Below, one piece after another: positions 21,685-35,047 of a stretch of 64,000 bases of DNA. A program made the translations under genes and the position numbers. Within the stretch, counting starts at the first letter, position 1, and every line of letters starts with the position of its first letter. The notes under the pieces are model-generated. The model saw only the letters and a list, made by a program, of their open reading frames with translations. It was not told the DNA's origin and ran no database searches. This DNA is from Leptodontidium sp. MPI-SDFR-AT-0119 (taxonomy: Eukaryota > Ascomycota > Leotiomycetes > Helotiales > Leptodontidiaceae), in NCBI GenBank assembly GCA_020726505.1, contig JAHLEZ010000022.1, forward strand, positions 930,001 through 994,000, written 5' to 3'.

Positions 21685-24296
21685 ATGTTTTCACCAGCGC
21701 AGGCCGCCGCGTCGCTCACGTCCATGTCAGAAGCATCAGCACCAGAACCCTCGAGCGCATCGAATCCTCAGTCCGCTGAGCAAAGCCCTATCGAGAGGAG
21801 GACCTCCCACGAGATACCCCATGGCTTGAATGCAAGGTCCTGTGTGACTTGCAGGCGGAGGAAGGTCAAATGCGACAAGAAGAACCCTTGTACGAATTGC
21901 GCCAAGGCAGGCAGCGTTTGTGTTTTCCCAGCACCAGGACGGGCTCCTCGCAGACCTAGACAAGGTGGAAAGGTCGTCAGTGAGCGAGAGGCAGAGTTGC
22001 TGAAGAGGTTGAGAAGGTTGGAAGGGGTGGTGGAAGAGTTAAGCGGGCAGGTCGAAGTCGAGGCGGTTAAGCACTCTCCGTCAAGCGACAACTCCTCGCT
22101 ACCCAAAGATGGGGATTCGGGCGAAACAAACAATGAGAAACCCACCACTGTTCGAGTTGTGGGAATGGACGAAGGGAATGGAAACAGAAAGACGTGGTTA
22201 GCCAGAAGCTTTAGGATCGGCTCTGGCCCTCCCAAGACCGCATACAGTATGGATGAACTCCAGACTGGGCTTGGACGATTGGTTGTGGATGAGGGCAAGA
22301 GTCATTATGTTGCATCTCCATTCTGGGCCCAGATCTCAGACGAGGTAGACGAGATTCGCGAACTATTGGACGACCAAGATTTTGATTCGGACGACTCAGA
22401 TATCCCGATTGTTCCATCCCACACTATTACCGAGCCAAATCATCAGAGTTTCATAATGGGGTACAGCAGCAGTGATGTGAACCTGAAGGGACTGCATCCG
22501 CTGCCATCTCAGATCCCGTTCTATTGGCAGACGTATCTCGAGAACGTCCATCCCCTTGTGAAGATACTGCATACACCTACCATGAATAAGGTCATCAAGG
22601 AGGTTCAAAACAACCTGAGCAGCTTAAGCAAAAGTACCGAGGCTTTAATGTTTTCTATATATTTTGCAACAATAACTTCAATGACCGCAGCAGAGGTTTG
22701 TTCTTCCACATTTTGGCATAGCGGGTTTACTAATTGAGTCAGGTTCAAACGAATCTCGCCGTCGACAAGGAGGTCCTACTCCGTCAATACCGTTTTGGTG
22801 TCGAGCAAGCACTTGCAAGAGCTGGCTTCCTCAATACCAACGAGATTGTCACTGTGCAAGCTCTCGTTATGTTTCTTGTCTGCGTTCGCCGACATGACGA
22901 CACTCGTTTCGTATGGTCGTTGACGGGCTTGACGCTAAGAATCGCGCAATCACTCGGCCTTCATCGAGATGGATCACAGTTTGGGCTTACCCCCTTCGAC
23001 ACTGAGATGAGGCGAAGATTATGGTGGCAGGTTTGCGTCCTCGATACAAGGGCATCCGAAGATCACGGATCGGATCCTTCCATAACGGAATTCTCTTACG
23101 ATACACGCTTCCCACTGTCTATTGACGACGAAGATCTTGATCCCGCTGCAACGGAGCCGCCGACTGAAAGAGAAGGCGTTTCCGAGATGACATTCTGCCT
23201 GATTCGATACGAGATCTGCAACCTCACCAGAAAGCTGACATATATTCCTCCTGGACCCGTACCATGCAAAGTCTCTGGGCAGATGTTGACGCTTGAACAA
23301 AAGGAGAGCTTGGTTAGAGAATGTGCTGAATATATCGAAGAGAAGTACCTGAAGTACTGTGAAGACGCGGGTCCTCTCTATTGGGTAGCTGCGACAGTTG
23401 CCCGATTGATTATCGCCAAGATGTCTCTCGTCATCTATCATCCTCTTACGCTTCCAGGGAAACCTAGCAGTCTTTCTCAAGACATCAAGGACAGACTATT
23501 CATAGCGTCTATCGAGATTATCGAATACTCTCGGATCCTGGAATCTGAGGCCACGACGAAGAAGTGGGGATGGCTTTTCCATACCTACATCCAGTGGCAT
23601 GCTATTGCCTTCATTCTTGGCGAACTGTGTGTTAGGTCCAATTCGGCTGTTGTTGAGCGGGCATGGCGAGCTGTGGACCTGGTGTTCAGTGACTGGCCAG
23701 GAGTAGCACCACACGGGAAATCTGGTATGCTGTGGAAGCCGATGAGAAAGCTCTTCGCAAAAGCACGACGCAAGCGCCTCGAGAATGCAAAGACCGCCAA
23801 TATTGATCGAACAAACAATGGCCTTGGGATGTCTAGTGTTTATTTGGACTGGCACCCACCTCCACAGCCACCATATTCTACGCCCGGTCGATACCCAATA
23901 ACTATCGCACGCGATCGCATACAGTCGCAACAGGCTAACAGTACAGAAAGCGGTCCCCCAGAAGCTGTTATACCACCAATTACTGCACCAGAGGTGTATC
24001 CCAATGATATTTCGATGTTGCCTCCTCAGGTAGTTGGAATGGGCATGTTGGCACCAGACCAGATTCAAATGCAAATGCAGCAGATACAGCGGCAAGACCA
24101 AGCAGTGCAACAACAGGCGCCTTGGTTAATGGAAGACAACGCAATGCTGGACTTGGATATGACTGCCGTAGAAGGGGAGATCAGCTGGGAAGGATGGGAT
24201 GATCTGGTGCGAGACTTCCAGTTGGAGTCGGATAACAATCAGCAGCCGGATATGGCAAGAGGACCAACTCTGGGAGGCATGGGTCAATGGTGGTGA
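21685..24296 (+). CDS. Zn2Cys6 transcription factor with Fungal_trans domain
   Basis: Nuclear regulator of 854 aa from two exons, 21685-22695 and 22743-24296, joined in phase 0 over a 47-nt intron (GTTTGT donor, TACTAAT branch, CAG). The zinc cluster near residue 53 reads [20 protein letters not shown] and ends with a sixth cysteine after AKAGSV (C-x2-C-x6-C-x5-C-x2-C-x6-C). A linker with basic residues and a short leucine-rich coil follows ([18 protein letters not shown]). The middle homology region includes [39 protein letters not shown] and [14 protein letters not shown], diagnostic of Fungal_trans. The C-terminus is Gln/Met-rich and acidic, fitting an activation domain. Targets are unknown. 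It is divergent from the kinase fusion gene. Confidence 0.95.
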
Positions 24297-25042
24297 TTTC
24301 AATCGATATTTAGCATTTCGGACGAGTGGGGGAGAGTTGTGTTTAAGCGACAGAACATCTGATGGAATATGGCTGCAAAATGGGACGAAATGATAATGAG
24401 GATAGACAAGGCGTTGGTTATACCTAGGAGTTACCAGGTGATTGGAAGTTAAGTTAATTTGGTTAATTGGGTGGTGGCCTCCTATCAGCGGTTTGGACTC
24501 AAACACTCTTTGTTGTACTTTATAAGATCTCAACTGCCGTTTACTTTGGTTATTAGTTGTAATGAACTTACATCCACTCCACCCTTCGTCTGGAGTAACT
24601 GTACCACATCCTAAATAGCTCTAAGGACAAGAACATCCTCTCACGTCGACTTGGAGAAGGATTTTACCTCCTACATAGTATTAAGCTCCTTAGCAGAGCA
24701 ACGAGACGCACACAGCATTTTTCCAGTCGACTTTTGGAGAGGAGAGGGTAATCCCCGGAAGAAGTCAATCACTCACGTGCCCGCCGAGGTTAATGACATT
24801 CATCGCTTCGACCGCCGCAAGGTTTGGATGGAAGCGGCCACTTTTCAGGATTACCAACCACCGCATCCACCCCTCGCAACATACATTGCTCGTCGCATCT
24901 CGATATTCCCTTCTGGCCCAAACTCGAAAACAAGGTTGTGATCTTGCATTGGCCAAGCTCACATGCCTTCCGCCAAATATACTCATCGGTGATGCCATTG
25001 CGATGGCGAGCTTTGCTGGGCATGTCCTGGAGCGCTCATGCT
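24297..25042. other. intergenic
   Basis: 3' flank of the Zn2Cys6 gene and 5' region of the GH47 gene. The reading frame of the next gene is open further upstream (to about 24,824) but only the part from 25043 begins with a signal peptide. Confidence 0.5.
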
Positions 25043-28000
25043 ATGGGTAGACTACAGTCTAAATGGATTCTATGGGGGGTGTTCACAATATGGCTGGCTG
25101 TTGCCAGTGCCATGACGCCGGCAAGGATAGCGGAATTGCGACTGGAGACCGTGGAGATGTTCTATCATGGCTTCGACAACTACATGAATGTCGCATTCCC
25201 AGAGGATGAGGTAAATTCTCCCTCACCCAAGCATGCAGGTTGGCATTGGTACTGACTATCTCGAAGTTGCGTCCAGTAACCTGCGTGCCCTTGACTCGGG
25301 ACTCCCGGAATCCGCGGAATGTTGAACTCAACGACGTCCTGGGGAACTATTCCCTCACCTTGATCGATAGTCTCTCGACCCTAGCCATATTGGCATCTGC
25401 CCCTTCGGATCGAAGGGGTACTGGCCCCAAGGCTCTGCGAGACTTTCAGAACGGCGTGGCTTCGTTGGTATCACAATATGGGGATGGTACAAGTGGTCCT
25501 TCGGGCCAAGGGCAGCGGGCGCGGGGTTTCGACGTTGACAGCAAAGTCCAAGTCTTCGAGACGGTTATCAGAGGAGTTGGTGGATTGTTGAGCGCACATC
25601 TATTTGCTGCAGGGGAGCTACCAATCAGTGGGTACAAGCCTCGTAGGGCATCAGGGTCGAAACGAAAGCTGCAGAAGGGAGAGATACCTGCCATCTCATG
25701 GCCGAATGGGTTCAAATACAATGGACAGTTGCTGCGACTGGCCTTGGACCTTGCACAACGACTCCTGCCAGCTTTCTATACTGCTACTGGAATGCCATAC
25801 CCTCGTGTAAACTTACGCCACGGAATTCCGTTCTACGTGAACTCCCCTTTGCATCAGGATTCCGACGCAGACGACATTGTCCAAGAAGGAGCCCCGGAGA
25901 TAACAGAGACTTGCAGCGCAGGAGCAGGAAGTTTGGTCCTGGAATTTACAGTTTTGAGCCGTCTCACTGGAGATCCGAGATTTGAGCAGCTTGGCAAACG
26001 AGCTTTTTGGGCTGTTTGGGCTAGGAGGAGTAATATTGGACTTATTGGAGCTGGTGTCGATGCCGAGAATGGCCATTGGATTGGGCCATACGCAGGTATT
26101 GGTGCTGGAGCAGACAGCTTTTTTGAGTATGCCCTAAAAACGCATATCCTACTTTCTGGACACGAGCAGCCGAATTTGACGGTTCCATTTAAAGAGCCAC
26201 ATCAGTCGTGGTTGGATCCGAACACCATTTATAATCCCTTGAGTGTGGAAGAGAATTCCTCAGAGGCGTTCTTGGAAGCGTGGCAGGAGGCACATGCTGC
26301 GATCAAGAGGCACTTGTATAGTGGCACTCACCATCCACATTATGTTAACGCTCACCTTACTACGGGATCGCCGCAAGCGTACTGGATTGATAGTCTGGGT
26401 GCATACTATCCTGGCTTGTTGACACTTGCTGGAGAAGTAGAAGAGGCCATCGAGACCAATTTGTTGTACACGGCGCTGTGGACTCGATATTCAGCTTTGC
26501 CAGAGAGATGGTCTGTTAGAGACGGCCAAGTTGAAGGTGGTTTAGGCTGGTGGCCTGGGCGACCGGAATTCATTGAGTCGAACTACCATCTCTACAGAGC
26601 TACGCGGGATCCCTGGTATCTCTATGTTGGTGAGATGGTGCTCGAAGACATCAAGCGACGATGCTGGACGAGATGTGGCTGGTCTGGGCTGCAAGATGTC
26701 CGGACAGGCGAGAAGAGTGACCGGATGGAAAGTTTCTTTCTCGGGGAGACAGCGAAGTATCTCTATCTTCTGTTCGATACGGATCATCCCCTGAATTCGC
26801 TTGATGCGGCGTATGTCTTCACTACTGAAGGCCACCCTCTTCTCATCCCCAAAGAGAAAACTCCGCGAGTTGTCAAGAGGCAAATTCCTTCAACTAAGGC
26901 TGTACAGCCGTATGATGAGATAGATGTGAGAGCTACATGTCCAGTGGCCCCAGCAACTATTCCTCTCACCATTTCAGCAACGGCAGCCAGAAGCGATATA
27001 TTTCACGCGGCCAGTTTGATAGGTTTGCATTTGATACCAAACACACATACGATAGAAGGCAGATCCCGGCCGGATTTGGTTGATGGCATGCAAGGAACGG
27101 GCTCGCAGATCGTGAACTACACTTACTATCCCTGGACTCTTCCGGATACACTTATGCCAGCCAACGGAATGTGTGCTAAACTGCCATTAAAACAGACATT
27201 CAGCATCGAATTTCCAGTCAGCACTCCGTTGACGACATCTTCTGGAGCTTCTAATTACTTGGTTCTTGGTCCCCAAGGCCTTGTCCGCCTGAATGAAGGA
27301 ATACTTGTCAAGAGCCTTTCTGGCATTAAACTAGGCATGATCTACGAGTCACCATCTCCTTTCCGCGCCATCGATGGGCCGCTCATCGAGTCGTACCGCG
27401 TATCGAGTATCGCAAATATGCCACTTGGCCGGGACGAGCAAATCTTCATCCCACGCGACGTGATTGGCGAAATGATTGACCCTTCATTTACACGTATTCG
27501 AGATACGGTCATGGTTGACATTGTCCTCCAACTTGAGAATCCTGTCGTAGTCAACACTACCGCCACTGGCAGTGTTGAGGAATTTTACGACTCCGAGACT
27601 GATCAGGATAGCTTCGAAGATGGCCCGAACGTCTCTTTCGAAGACTCGAGCACTGGCATTGCGGCTGAGTATAGGACCATGATCTCCTCTCTACTTCGCC
27701 AAGTAACCTCCGCACTTCGTGACCCTGCTGCGACTCTTCTACCAGAACCCCAAATCCCAACCACATATCAATTCACCGCTCTTCCGGCAATCTCTCCCAC
27801 TGGCATGGGCGCTGCACCAATTATCGATGTAGCAGACGCCCCAGACCCAAACCTTGGCCCCCAATCCGAGACCTTAACATGGTCAAGGATCTACTTCGCC
27901 GGCGAGTCTTGCCATGGAAAACTCCCCGACGACGCCGCAAAGAAACACGATATCATCGTGATCCGTCGCGGCGGCTGTACGTTCTCTCAAAAGCTCGCCA

Positions 28001-28305
28001 ACATCCCAAGTTTCGTGCCCTCTACCAGGAGCCTCAAACTCGTGATCGTGATATCAGGCTCAGAGGACGAAGACGACGCGGATGATATGCCGAAAGGGAG
28101 CGGAGAACACTTGATCAGGCCGCTACTAGAGAAGGCGCAGGTTACGCCTAGTGGGCTGGTGCGTCACCATCAAATATCTATGGTTATGGTTGGAGGTGGA
28201 GATGCGACTGAGGAGTTACTCAGACGCACGAGGAGTGTAGGGCTGAGGAGGAGGTATCACATGGAGAGTCAGGGAATGGTGATAGGTAATATCATCGTGG
28301 TGTGA
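25043..28305 (+). CDS. EDEM/Htm1-type GH47 alpha-mannosidase-like protein
   Basis: Predicted ER-luminal protein of glycoprotein quality control: EDEM/Mnl1/Htm1 proteins trim mannose from misfolded glycoproteins and mark them for ER-associated degradation. Two exons, 25043-25210 and 25267-28305, phase 0, give 1068 aa. The signal sequence is MGRLQSKWILWGVFTIWLAV followed by ASA. The GH47 core starts at ETVEMFYHGFDNYMNVAFPEDE and continues ELNDVLGNYSLTLIDSLSTL, SYGAG-type glycine motifs (GPYAGIGAGADSFFEYALK) and FIESNYHLYRATRDPWYLYV. A protease-associated (PA) domain lies toward the C-terminus (IYFAGESCHGKL, IIVIRRGGCTFSQKLAN). No HDEL-type retrieval signal is seen at the end. It belongs to the PA-bearing EDEM subgroup (like S. 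pombe Mnl1) and not the ER alpha-1,2-mannosidase group. An alternative start a few codons upstream (MSWSAHAMGR) is possible. Confidence 0.93.
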
Positions 28306-29529
28306 AATGGAGAAAAGAGAAGGCGAGTTCTTGTGCATTTGAAATGATAGACATGCTTGCATTCGGCTAGGATACGGCGTCTGGGTGTTTTGTGTTTTGT
28401 GCTCTGCGGCGTGTAGATACCATGTGATATGAACGAACGAAACGCCCCAAGAGTTTTGCTTGCCAGTTTGTTTATGTGAAGTTTCGCGTCTTTTTGGAAG
28501 CATTCTGCAAATGCTGTTGCAAGTCCTTCTCTCAACTTCAAGACTTCGCGCCATCAGGTGTGATCTAGTTGGTTACTGGTGAGGGGTCCTTCTCAAGCCT
28601 CAGCCTGTCGGTTGAACGGAGGTGGGAAACTGTGGAGCGGAACTCATTAAGAAGGAAAAACCGTGACCATGGAAGAAACTGCGAGGGTCCAGTGGCTTTG
28701 GCAGGCGGGGTATCTTGTTTCAAATACATCCGAAAGATCTTCAATCCAAAAAGGCAAGAAATAGGAGGCTCTAACTCGTCACCCAAGGATCCAAGGATAT
28801 ACAAAAAGTCCGAACCCGCTGGTCTCCTCCTATGGCGGTACTCCGAACATTGAAACATCCGTTGACGCTAATTTCAAAGTGTCGAGATGATTAATCATGA
28901 GACCATTCCATTTGAGCACCTTTTGAGTTTCTTGCGACGATATCATGGTATTGACCTAGGCGACGTTTACTGATCAAGTGAACAACTTAGTTACATTGTA
29001 CAGTACCCGCCTGTCCCAACGTTATACGGTAGAGATTTTGTTTCTAAGCTGCTTTTACGGTAGCAAAGTGCTTTCCCGTCACGGTTGCTCTGTTGATATA
29101 GAACCGATTTCCATTGCCGCCTGTCTCATTATAAAGCAGCTTGAAATCTGCCTCTGTTGAGTCTACCTAAGTGATAGGCAAAGAGCCTCCACCATAAAGT
29201 TGGGACAAGGGGGTACACTGTACGTCTGTAAGCAATAATATGAATCAATAGAGACGGTCCAACATTCCCCCCTCGACGCAGAACGAACATATTTCTAATC
29301 ATTGCGATTAGCGGACATGCGCAAAACCGGAAGTACCTGTCTTACGAACCCCGCAAGCTTTTGAGCTTAAGCCTCTGAAGAAAATTGCGGGGTAAGTGCG
29401 GGTCATACAATAGCTGGGTAGACGGGGGAGTTAAGGTACGTACCTTGAAGTATATAAGGGATGATGAACTTGGATATGTGCTCCCGCAACCAGCACCAAT
29501 CGAAGTGAACAGACGGAACAAAAGACGAC
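28306..29529. other. intergenic
   Basis: 1.2 kb with only short overlapping frames. A TATA-like TATATAAGGG at about 29,451-29,460 lies 70 bp before the NmrA-like start codon. Confidence 0.5.
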
Positions 29530-30733
29530 ATGAAGGAAATCCTAGTAATTGGCGGCACAGGTGCCCAAGGACTACCCGTTGTTAAATGTGCGTGTCAAAA
29601 CAGCTACTACTCAACTCACTTTGATTTGACAGAACTGACTTTCTCCTGCAGCTCTTTCAGCAAGCAAGCATTTTGCTGTCAGGGTCCTGACTCGCGATGT
29701 CAACTCGGCTCGTGCACAGCAAGTCGCGAAACTCCCAAATGTGACCCTGATCCAAGGCACACAGGACAACCAAAAAGATCTGCACAGAGCCTTCCATGGT
29801 GTTTACGGCGCGTGGGTCAATACAGATGGCTTTACCCTTGGGGAGAAGAATGAGTTGTTCTACGGTTGTCGGGCCTATGAAATCGCAAGACATGAAGGGG
29901 TGCAGCATTACGTCTATGCCTCTACAGATTATGCACTGAAGGATGCAAACTGGAATGAACTCTACCATTGGGGTCACAACGACGCCAAGGGCAGAGTTGC
30001 GGATTTTATTCTAGCTCAAGGACAGAAAGGAGCAATGAAAAGCTCCATTCTAACCACAGGCCCTTACATGGACATGCTCTTGGACGGTCATTTCTTGCCT
30101 CAAGAACAGCCTGATGGGTCATTCGTTTGGGCCAATCCAGCAAGTAAGTCTCTTAACCCCATCCGATATCTCTCTAACCAAACTTGAGAAATCGCTAATG
30201 AGTGGATTTACGTGGGCTCAGAATCTGGAAAGTTACCTCTCATCAATCTTGAAGACGTTGGACCATACTCTCTCTGGCTGTTCGACAATCTTTCGGAGTC
30301 TGCTGGAATGGATCTCATGGTCGCAACAGATGAAGTTACCTTCGAGGATATAGCCGCCACCTTCACCAAGGTGACTGGAAAGAAGGGCGTGCACCAGTAC
30401 ATCCCCATTGAGGACTGGCTCAATGCCGCTGAGCCTTACCCGAATGCCCCAGCGAATTTCGTTGCTGGACCGCAAGCTCACAGGGACGAGGCAAGCATGA
30501 CATGGCGCGAGAACTTCACGCCCTGGTGGAAATACTGGGGCGAGGGGGTCTGTCAAAAGAGAGATTTCAAGCTGCTCGATCGTATCCATCCTACCCGAGT
30601 CAAGAATCTCGAGGATTGGATGATAAAATATAAGTATGAGGGGCGACAAAGGAATGTTCTGAAGGGGGTTGAAGATTTGAAGAAAGCAGCTAGGTTGATG
30701 ATGGATCAGGCCAAGAGTTCGAATCCAAACTAG
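29530..30733 (+). CDS. NmrA-like NAD(P)-binding protein
   Basis: Atypical short-chain-dehydrogenase-fold protein of the NmrA-like family, 353 aa. Some members sense NAD(P) state and regulate transcription factors (NmrA binds the GATA factor AreA); others are reductases. Three exons, 29530-29587, 29652-30143 and 30222-30733, keep phase. The Rossmann motif is at the N-terminus, ILVIGGTGAQGLPVV (GGxGxxG). Other family landmarks are VRVLTRDVNSARA, VTLIQGTQDNQKDLHRAF, GAWVNTDGF and VQHYVYASTDYALKD. The catalytic YxxxK of classical SDRs is not evident, as is usual for NmrA relatives. Cytosolic or nuclear location is inferred from lack of targeting signals. Confidence 0.92.
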
Positions 30734-33366
30734 GTCGGAGCTGAGAGCATCTCGATTCCAAGCAATCTATTCTTCCACACCTGCTCACGTGATCCATTTC
30801 TTCTATCATAGTGCAAGTGAATCGAAATAGTACAGTATAGTCGAGCCCGCAGCTTGGAGCTAGAGTAAAACTAGGCAATAGTATCCTGGAGGAGAACCAC
30901 TAATGCCGCGAAACATACGCGGTAACAAAACAAGCACATAGGCCTCAACGCTATCAGTAAAAAATAACTAGTACATCGAACCTATATGTATCTTATACGT
31001 GGGAAGTGCAAACTGTTAAATAGAAAGCGGAGATGCGAATAAATCAGCTTAAATTGTTATTAAGTGCGTGTATGCGAAGGTTTGTACTGTGAACCCCCCC
31101 GAGGCACAAGTGAACATTATCTTAACACTTAATAGCCATTTGAGGGTTAAATGTGCCATAGCATTTTAATTTGACTTACTGTGATAGGGATTAAAAGCGC
31201 TATTTGAATTGATAAGGCTAAATACAGGTACTGCTTTGTATTTCTGAATCTTTTTGTCGGCGTAACGAAATAGGGCATACGAGAGGGATCTTGCACAACA
31301 GGCCAGTTTTTTCGGAGTTAAGAACTAAGATTCGTTGTATATAAATAGCTTGTTTATAGACTTTGTAGATTGGGATTATAGTGCTTACGAAGAATGTGCA
31401 GTGTTTGGGGAAGGCGGAGGATGTGTCTTGACGATGCACATTCCTTCACCTGGGGGTTGTAACTCGGTCGAGATAGTTGGGTGGGTTGGACTTGGAGTTT
31501 TGAGGTGTACTTGGTCTTGTTTGTTTGGTTGGGTGTGTGGGTTGTTGTACAGTTTGGGTTCTGGAGGAAGAGTTTGTGTATATTGCGTGAGAGAGGGGAA
31601 GAGTTGTTTGTAAGGAGTTGGCTATAGATGGGTTCATGCATGGGTTGGATGACTGGGATATTGAAGTTAATAAGGAGTCAGAATGAGGTTTTGGGTTCTG
31701 GGAGTGGGACGGAAGAGAAATTCCATCTCCTCAGTAAGTAAAACTGCTACCGGGGTGTCAGAATGACGTGGTCTCCTTCATTTCATGGAGAATGAAGTAA
31801 GTTGTGAGTCTAGATTCTAGAATTCGCCTAACGCTCTATGCACTTCTCTTTCTTTCTTACTCTCCCAAGGACCTAAAAACCATACCTTGGGTACAAAAGC
31901 GACATCTCAATCCAGGATACGAAAGCTTTATTGTCTCTCTCTTACATCCCCACACACGCACTTTTCTCTCTCTCCTCTCCAGTCTCAGATATCTCATCCC
32001 TCGTACTTTGCTCCTCTCCATAATCCCTAATTGCTTGCCTATTCCTTGAGCATCTCTCGGATTAGCACATGTCCTATTCAGGTCTCACCCAATTTGCATC
32101 TTTCTGTGCTTCTCTCTTTTTCCCTTTCCTTTTCTTCTTCTCAATTATCAACGTACCTAGCAGGACATTCATGGCCCCTATCAAAAGCATCAACTTCCCG
32201 CTCTCTTTCCTTCAGATCATCGCATTTTTTGTGGTTGTATCCATGCCCGAAGCCTAGGGAGTCTTGTTTCGCTTTGTAGAGATCGCAGAGGGTTACTAGG
32301 AGGTGCGTGTGCGCGCAGTATTGGCAGGTTGTTGAGAGGGAGGTGCACATTTTTGCGTCTGGTTAGCTGGGTTTGTGGTGTTGTTGTTTTGAGAGGGTGT
32401 GTAGGTGTGATTGTGTTTGAAAAGATTTGCGGGCGGAGTTGGGAGATGGGAGGTGGGAAGGAGTGAGAGAGAGAAAAAGGTTTGGTTTTATGATCCGGAT
32501 GGGAGGTGGAGAAGTTGAGTGAGTGTTCTTGGTGTCATAGAAGTCCTTCAAGTTCGTGGAAGAGTCATGAACATTGTTGACTGTTCAACTCTTGGAAGAC
32601 TGTTTCGACCGTCAACGAGTGTTTGTTCTACTGCTCATGCTTGAGCTTCTGTCTTCCAGATTGTAATTGAATGAAGCAGTTGTTGGCTTCTTTCTTTCTT
32701 AGCTTTCTAGAAAAGAACACCTTGACAATGAGTTCATTTTGACCACCTTAAACACAACTCTTGTCCTGCAGGTTGTAAGAGTTTCAAATCTCTTCGAAAG
32801 TCAAGGACACCTTGTCTCTTTGCGCTGGTATGTATGCCTCGCGCCGCAGAGCTAAGCCCTTTCTTTAGTCGTACCTCCTTGCTTTCGGTACTCATCCGCT
32901 TTAATTGGAGGCTCTAAATTTCGTCTCATCGGGAGACAGACTCCAAGTGAGGTAATAGTCTATTGTTTCGTGTCGTACAACATGGAAGCATCCGTCAGGC
33001 CACCTAGAAATTAGACTTTATCAGATGTTCTCTTCAGGGTAGCAGTGGTGTCATACGTGGTATTAGTCTCATTATAGTAAACATGGCCGCGATAACCGAC
33101 TTTCAGAAGGCGGGAAGATCAAGCCTCCATGTGCTGCTGTAGTGAACAGAGAAGCATGACCATGCTCCTGGCATGTGGGCTGACATGAAGATCCACACAT
33201 GGCATCAAGATCAACATGTCACATTCGACAAAACATCGAAATATTCTCTTCAAAGAGGAAGACAAGCATCTCATTCAAATCAAGTAATTACATTTTCCAG
33301 TTTCCAATTTCGCCTCCCCCTAGCCCCGCAACTCCATGTTCGATGACCCCAAGTCCACCCACCCTC
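30734..33366. other. intergenic, 2.6 kb
   Basis: No convincing gene. The part 30,900-31,330 is AT-rich with many stops in all frames; 31,400-32,600 has GT/TC-biased strands giving spurious frames; near 32,703 there is TTCTAGAAAAGAA, which matches a heat-shock-element pattern but is far from any heat-shock gene. Confidence 0.45.
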
Positions 33367-34275
33367 TCAAGCAGCACACTCACAATCATCATCATGCTTA
33401 CAAGCCTTCTTATGTCCCTTATGACTATGCGGCTGCGCTTTAACCCTTACGACAAAGTTCTCGCCCGTCTGGCCCACAGCATGGACAAGACAATCCTCTC
33501 CATACGGCCACTCACCGACGAAATCAGCCTTGACATCGTACTCGGCGAAACTGTCTTTCGTAACTTCGTCGTCGAGGAGTGTGGTCAACGCAGCGCTGAA
33601 AGCGAGGGCTCGCGTCGGGAACGTGCCTTCGACTTGCGTGAGTTGAGAGGAGCCGGTGCGGTCGGTGTTGTAGTTTATTGTGGTTTGGAGGACTATTTTA
33701 TTGATTTTTAGTATAAGTACAATGCAGGAGATAGGACATTAAAGGAAAGCAGACATACCATAATGCAAAAACCCTTCCACCTCGCCCTGAGTATTACCCT
33801 TGAATCCCGCAGCGTTGACCTCAGTTTCCAAACCGACCTCGAATTGCTGTCCCGCTGGCGCTTTGGCGAAGACTAACACGCCGTCGCCGCGCTTCCATTC
33901 TTCGCCGGCGGGAAGTTCGCTCTTCTGCTCGTAGAGCTCGAAATCGGATTTTATGTAGCCTTCGGACTGTTGAGTGGGTTTTGTGGATTAGCTTTGTCTT
34001 CTGCTTGCCAGCGGTTGGGAGGGAAGTTGCATTGGGATCCATGTAATGATGTGGAAAAGGATAAGGTGGCTGATGGTAGGTTTGAGATTGATGGGGAATT
34101 TAAGATGGGAAGAGAAGGGGGTTGATTAACTTACAGCGAGCCCAACATTGGCAGCTGCTTTCGCAGCAGCGAGATCCGTGAAAGTACCTAGGATATCGAC
34201 ATCACGAGTCGCTCCGGAGGAATCTTCATCGAATCTGATGATGGTGCGTATGACGTGGTAGAGAAGATTGGACAT
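33367..34275 (-). CDS. conserved-looking small protein with His/Cys-rich tail
   Basis: 224 aa from three exons, 34275-34135, 33966-33759 and 33692-33367; phases 0 and 1 are respected, with GTAAGT and GTATGT donors. Nothing in the sequence identifies a known domain. The N-terminus (MSNLLYHVIRTIIRFDEDSS) has no signal peptide. The central part alternates charged and hydrophobic residues (YIKSDFELYEQKSELPAGEE) and probably forms a compact beta-rich domain. The C-terminus is HSHKGHKKACKHDDDCECAA, eight His/Cys among twenty residues, which suggests metal binding. The first intron (168 nt) is longer than its neighbours. It is divergent from the Hsp20 gene. Function unknown. Confidence 0.75.
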
Positions 34276-35047
34276 GATGCTCGTTGGTTTATTGGCTTAG
34301 CAAAGAATGTGCTTGGTGCTTGGTGCTTGGTACTTGGTTGCAATTGTAAGTACGTACGTGTTGATTTTGGTTGGTAGCGAACTGTTGTTTGGGATTTTGT
34401 CGGGAGAGAGATGGAATAGAATATAAAGCTTGGAGGGAATGCATGATCTATATACCTATTCCATCCAGTCTCTCCCGTTTGTCATCTGTTTGCGCACATG
34501 CATGTCACCAGTCCATTCACTATGTAAGTCAAAGCAAGAGCAAGGCAAGCAAGTGCCTATGTCAGTCCACCCTGCCAGTCATTCCTAACAGCACGTGATG
34601 TTCACCAACATGAGGGTGGAACGACCATGAGCTGATCATCATCAACGCATCCGGCAATTCACAACAGCCCACATACCGTAGACAATTTGCAGACGTACAA
34701 CTTTGCGTCACTCGACGCTTCGTGATGTTCGTGACGTACAGCGCCCGTGGTTCGATGCTCGGATTCTGCCAAGAGATTCTGGGGTGGTGTGTTGGTGGGA
34801 CGTGGGTCGATTCCCCAGATCTCCTCATGGGCGAGAGGAGATGGGGTATAAATCTACGAGAGCGTCCCGTAGACGCCAGGGAGAAGAAAATTAGAAATCG
34901 AATTTCTGACAACAGTGAGACCTTTTTGCAATACTTGGCGGCGGAACAAACGCATAACAGAAATCTCTCAAAGAGACAATAATTTCGTCGACAGAGGTCC
35001 TCACACGTAAGCGAAACCAACCCAGCCAAAATAAAACAAAGCCAACC
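34276..35047. promoter_or_regulatory. divergent intergenic region upstream of Hsp20
   Basis: 0.77 kb between divergent starts. TATAAAG at 34,420-34,426 lies about 150 bp upstream of the minus-strand gene. Scattered GAA/TTC triplets occur but no in-register heat-shock element could be confirmed. Confidence 0.4.

Noticed and set aside
32703..32715. Heat-shock element for the Hsp20 gene
   Set aside because: The pattern fits but it is 2.3 kb from the Hsp20 start with another gene between.
34716..34740. Heat-shock element near the Hsp20 gene
   Set aside because: The TTC and GA triplets are 9 bases apart and not in the 5-base register required.
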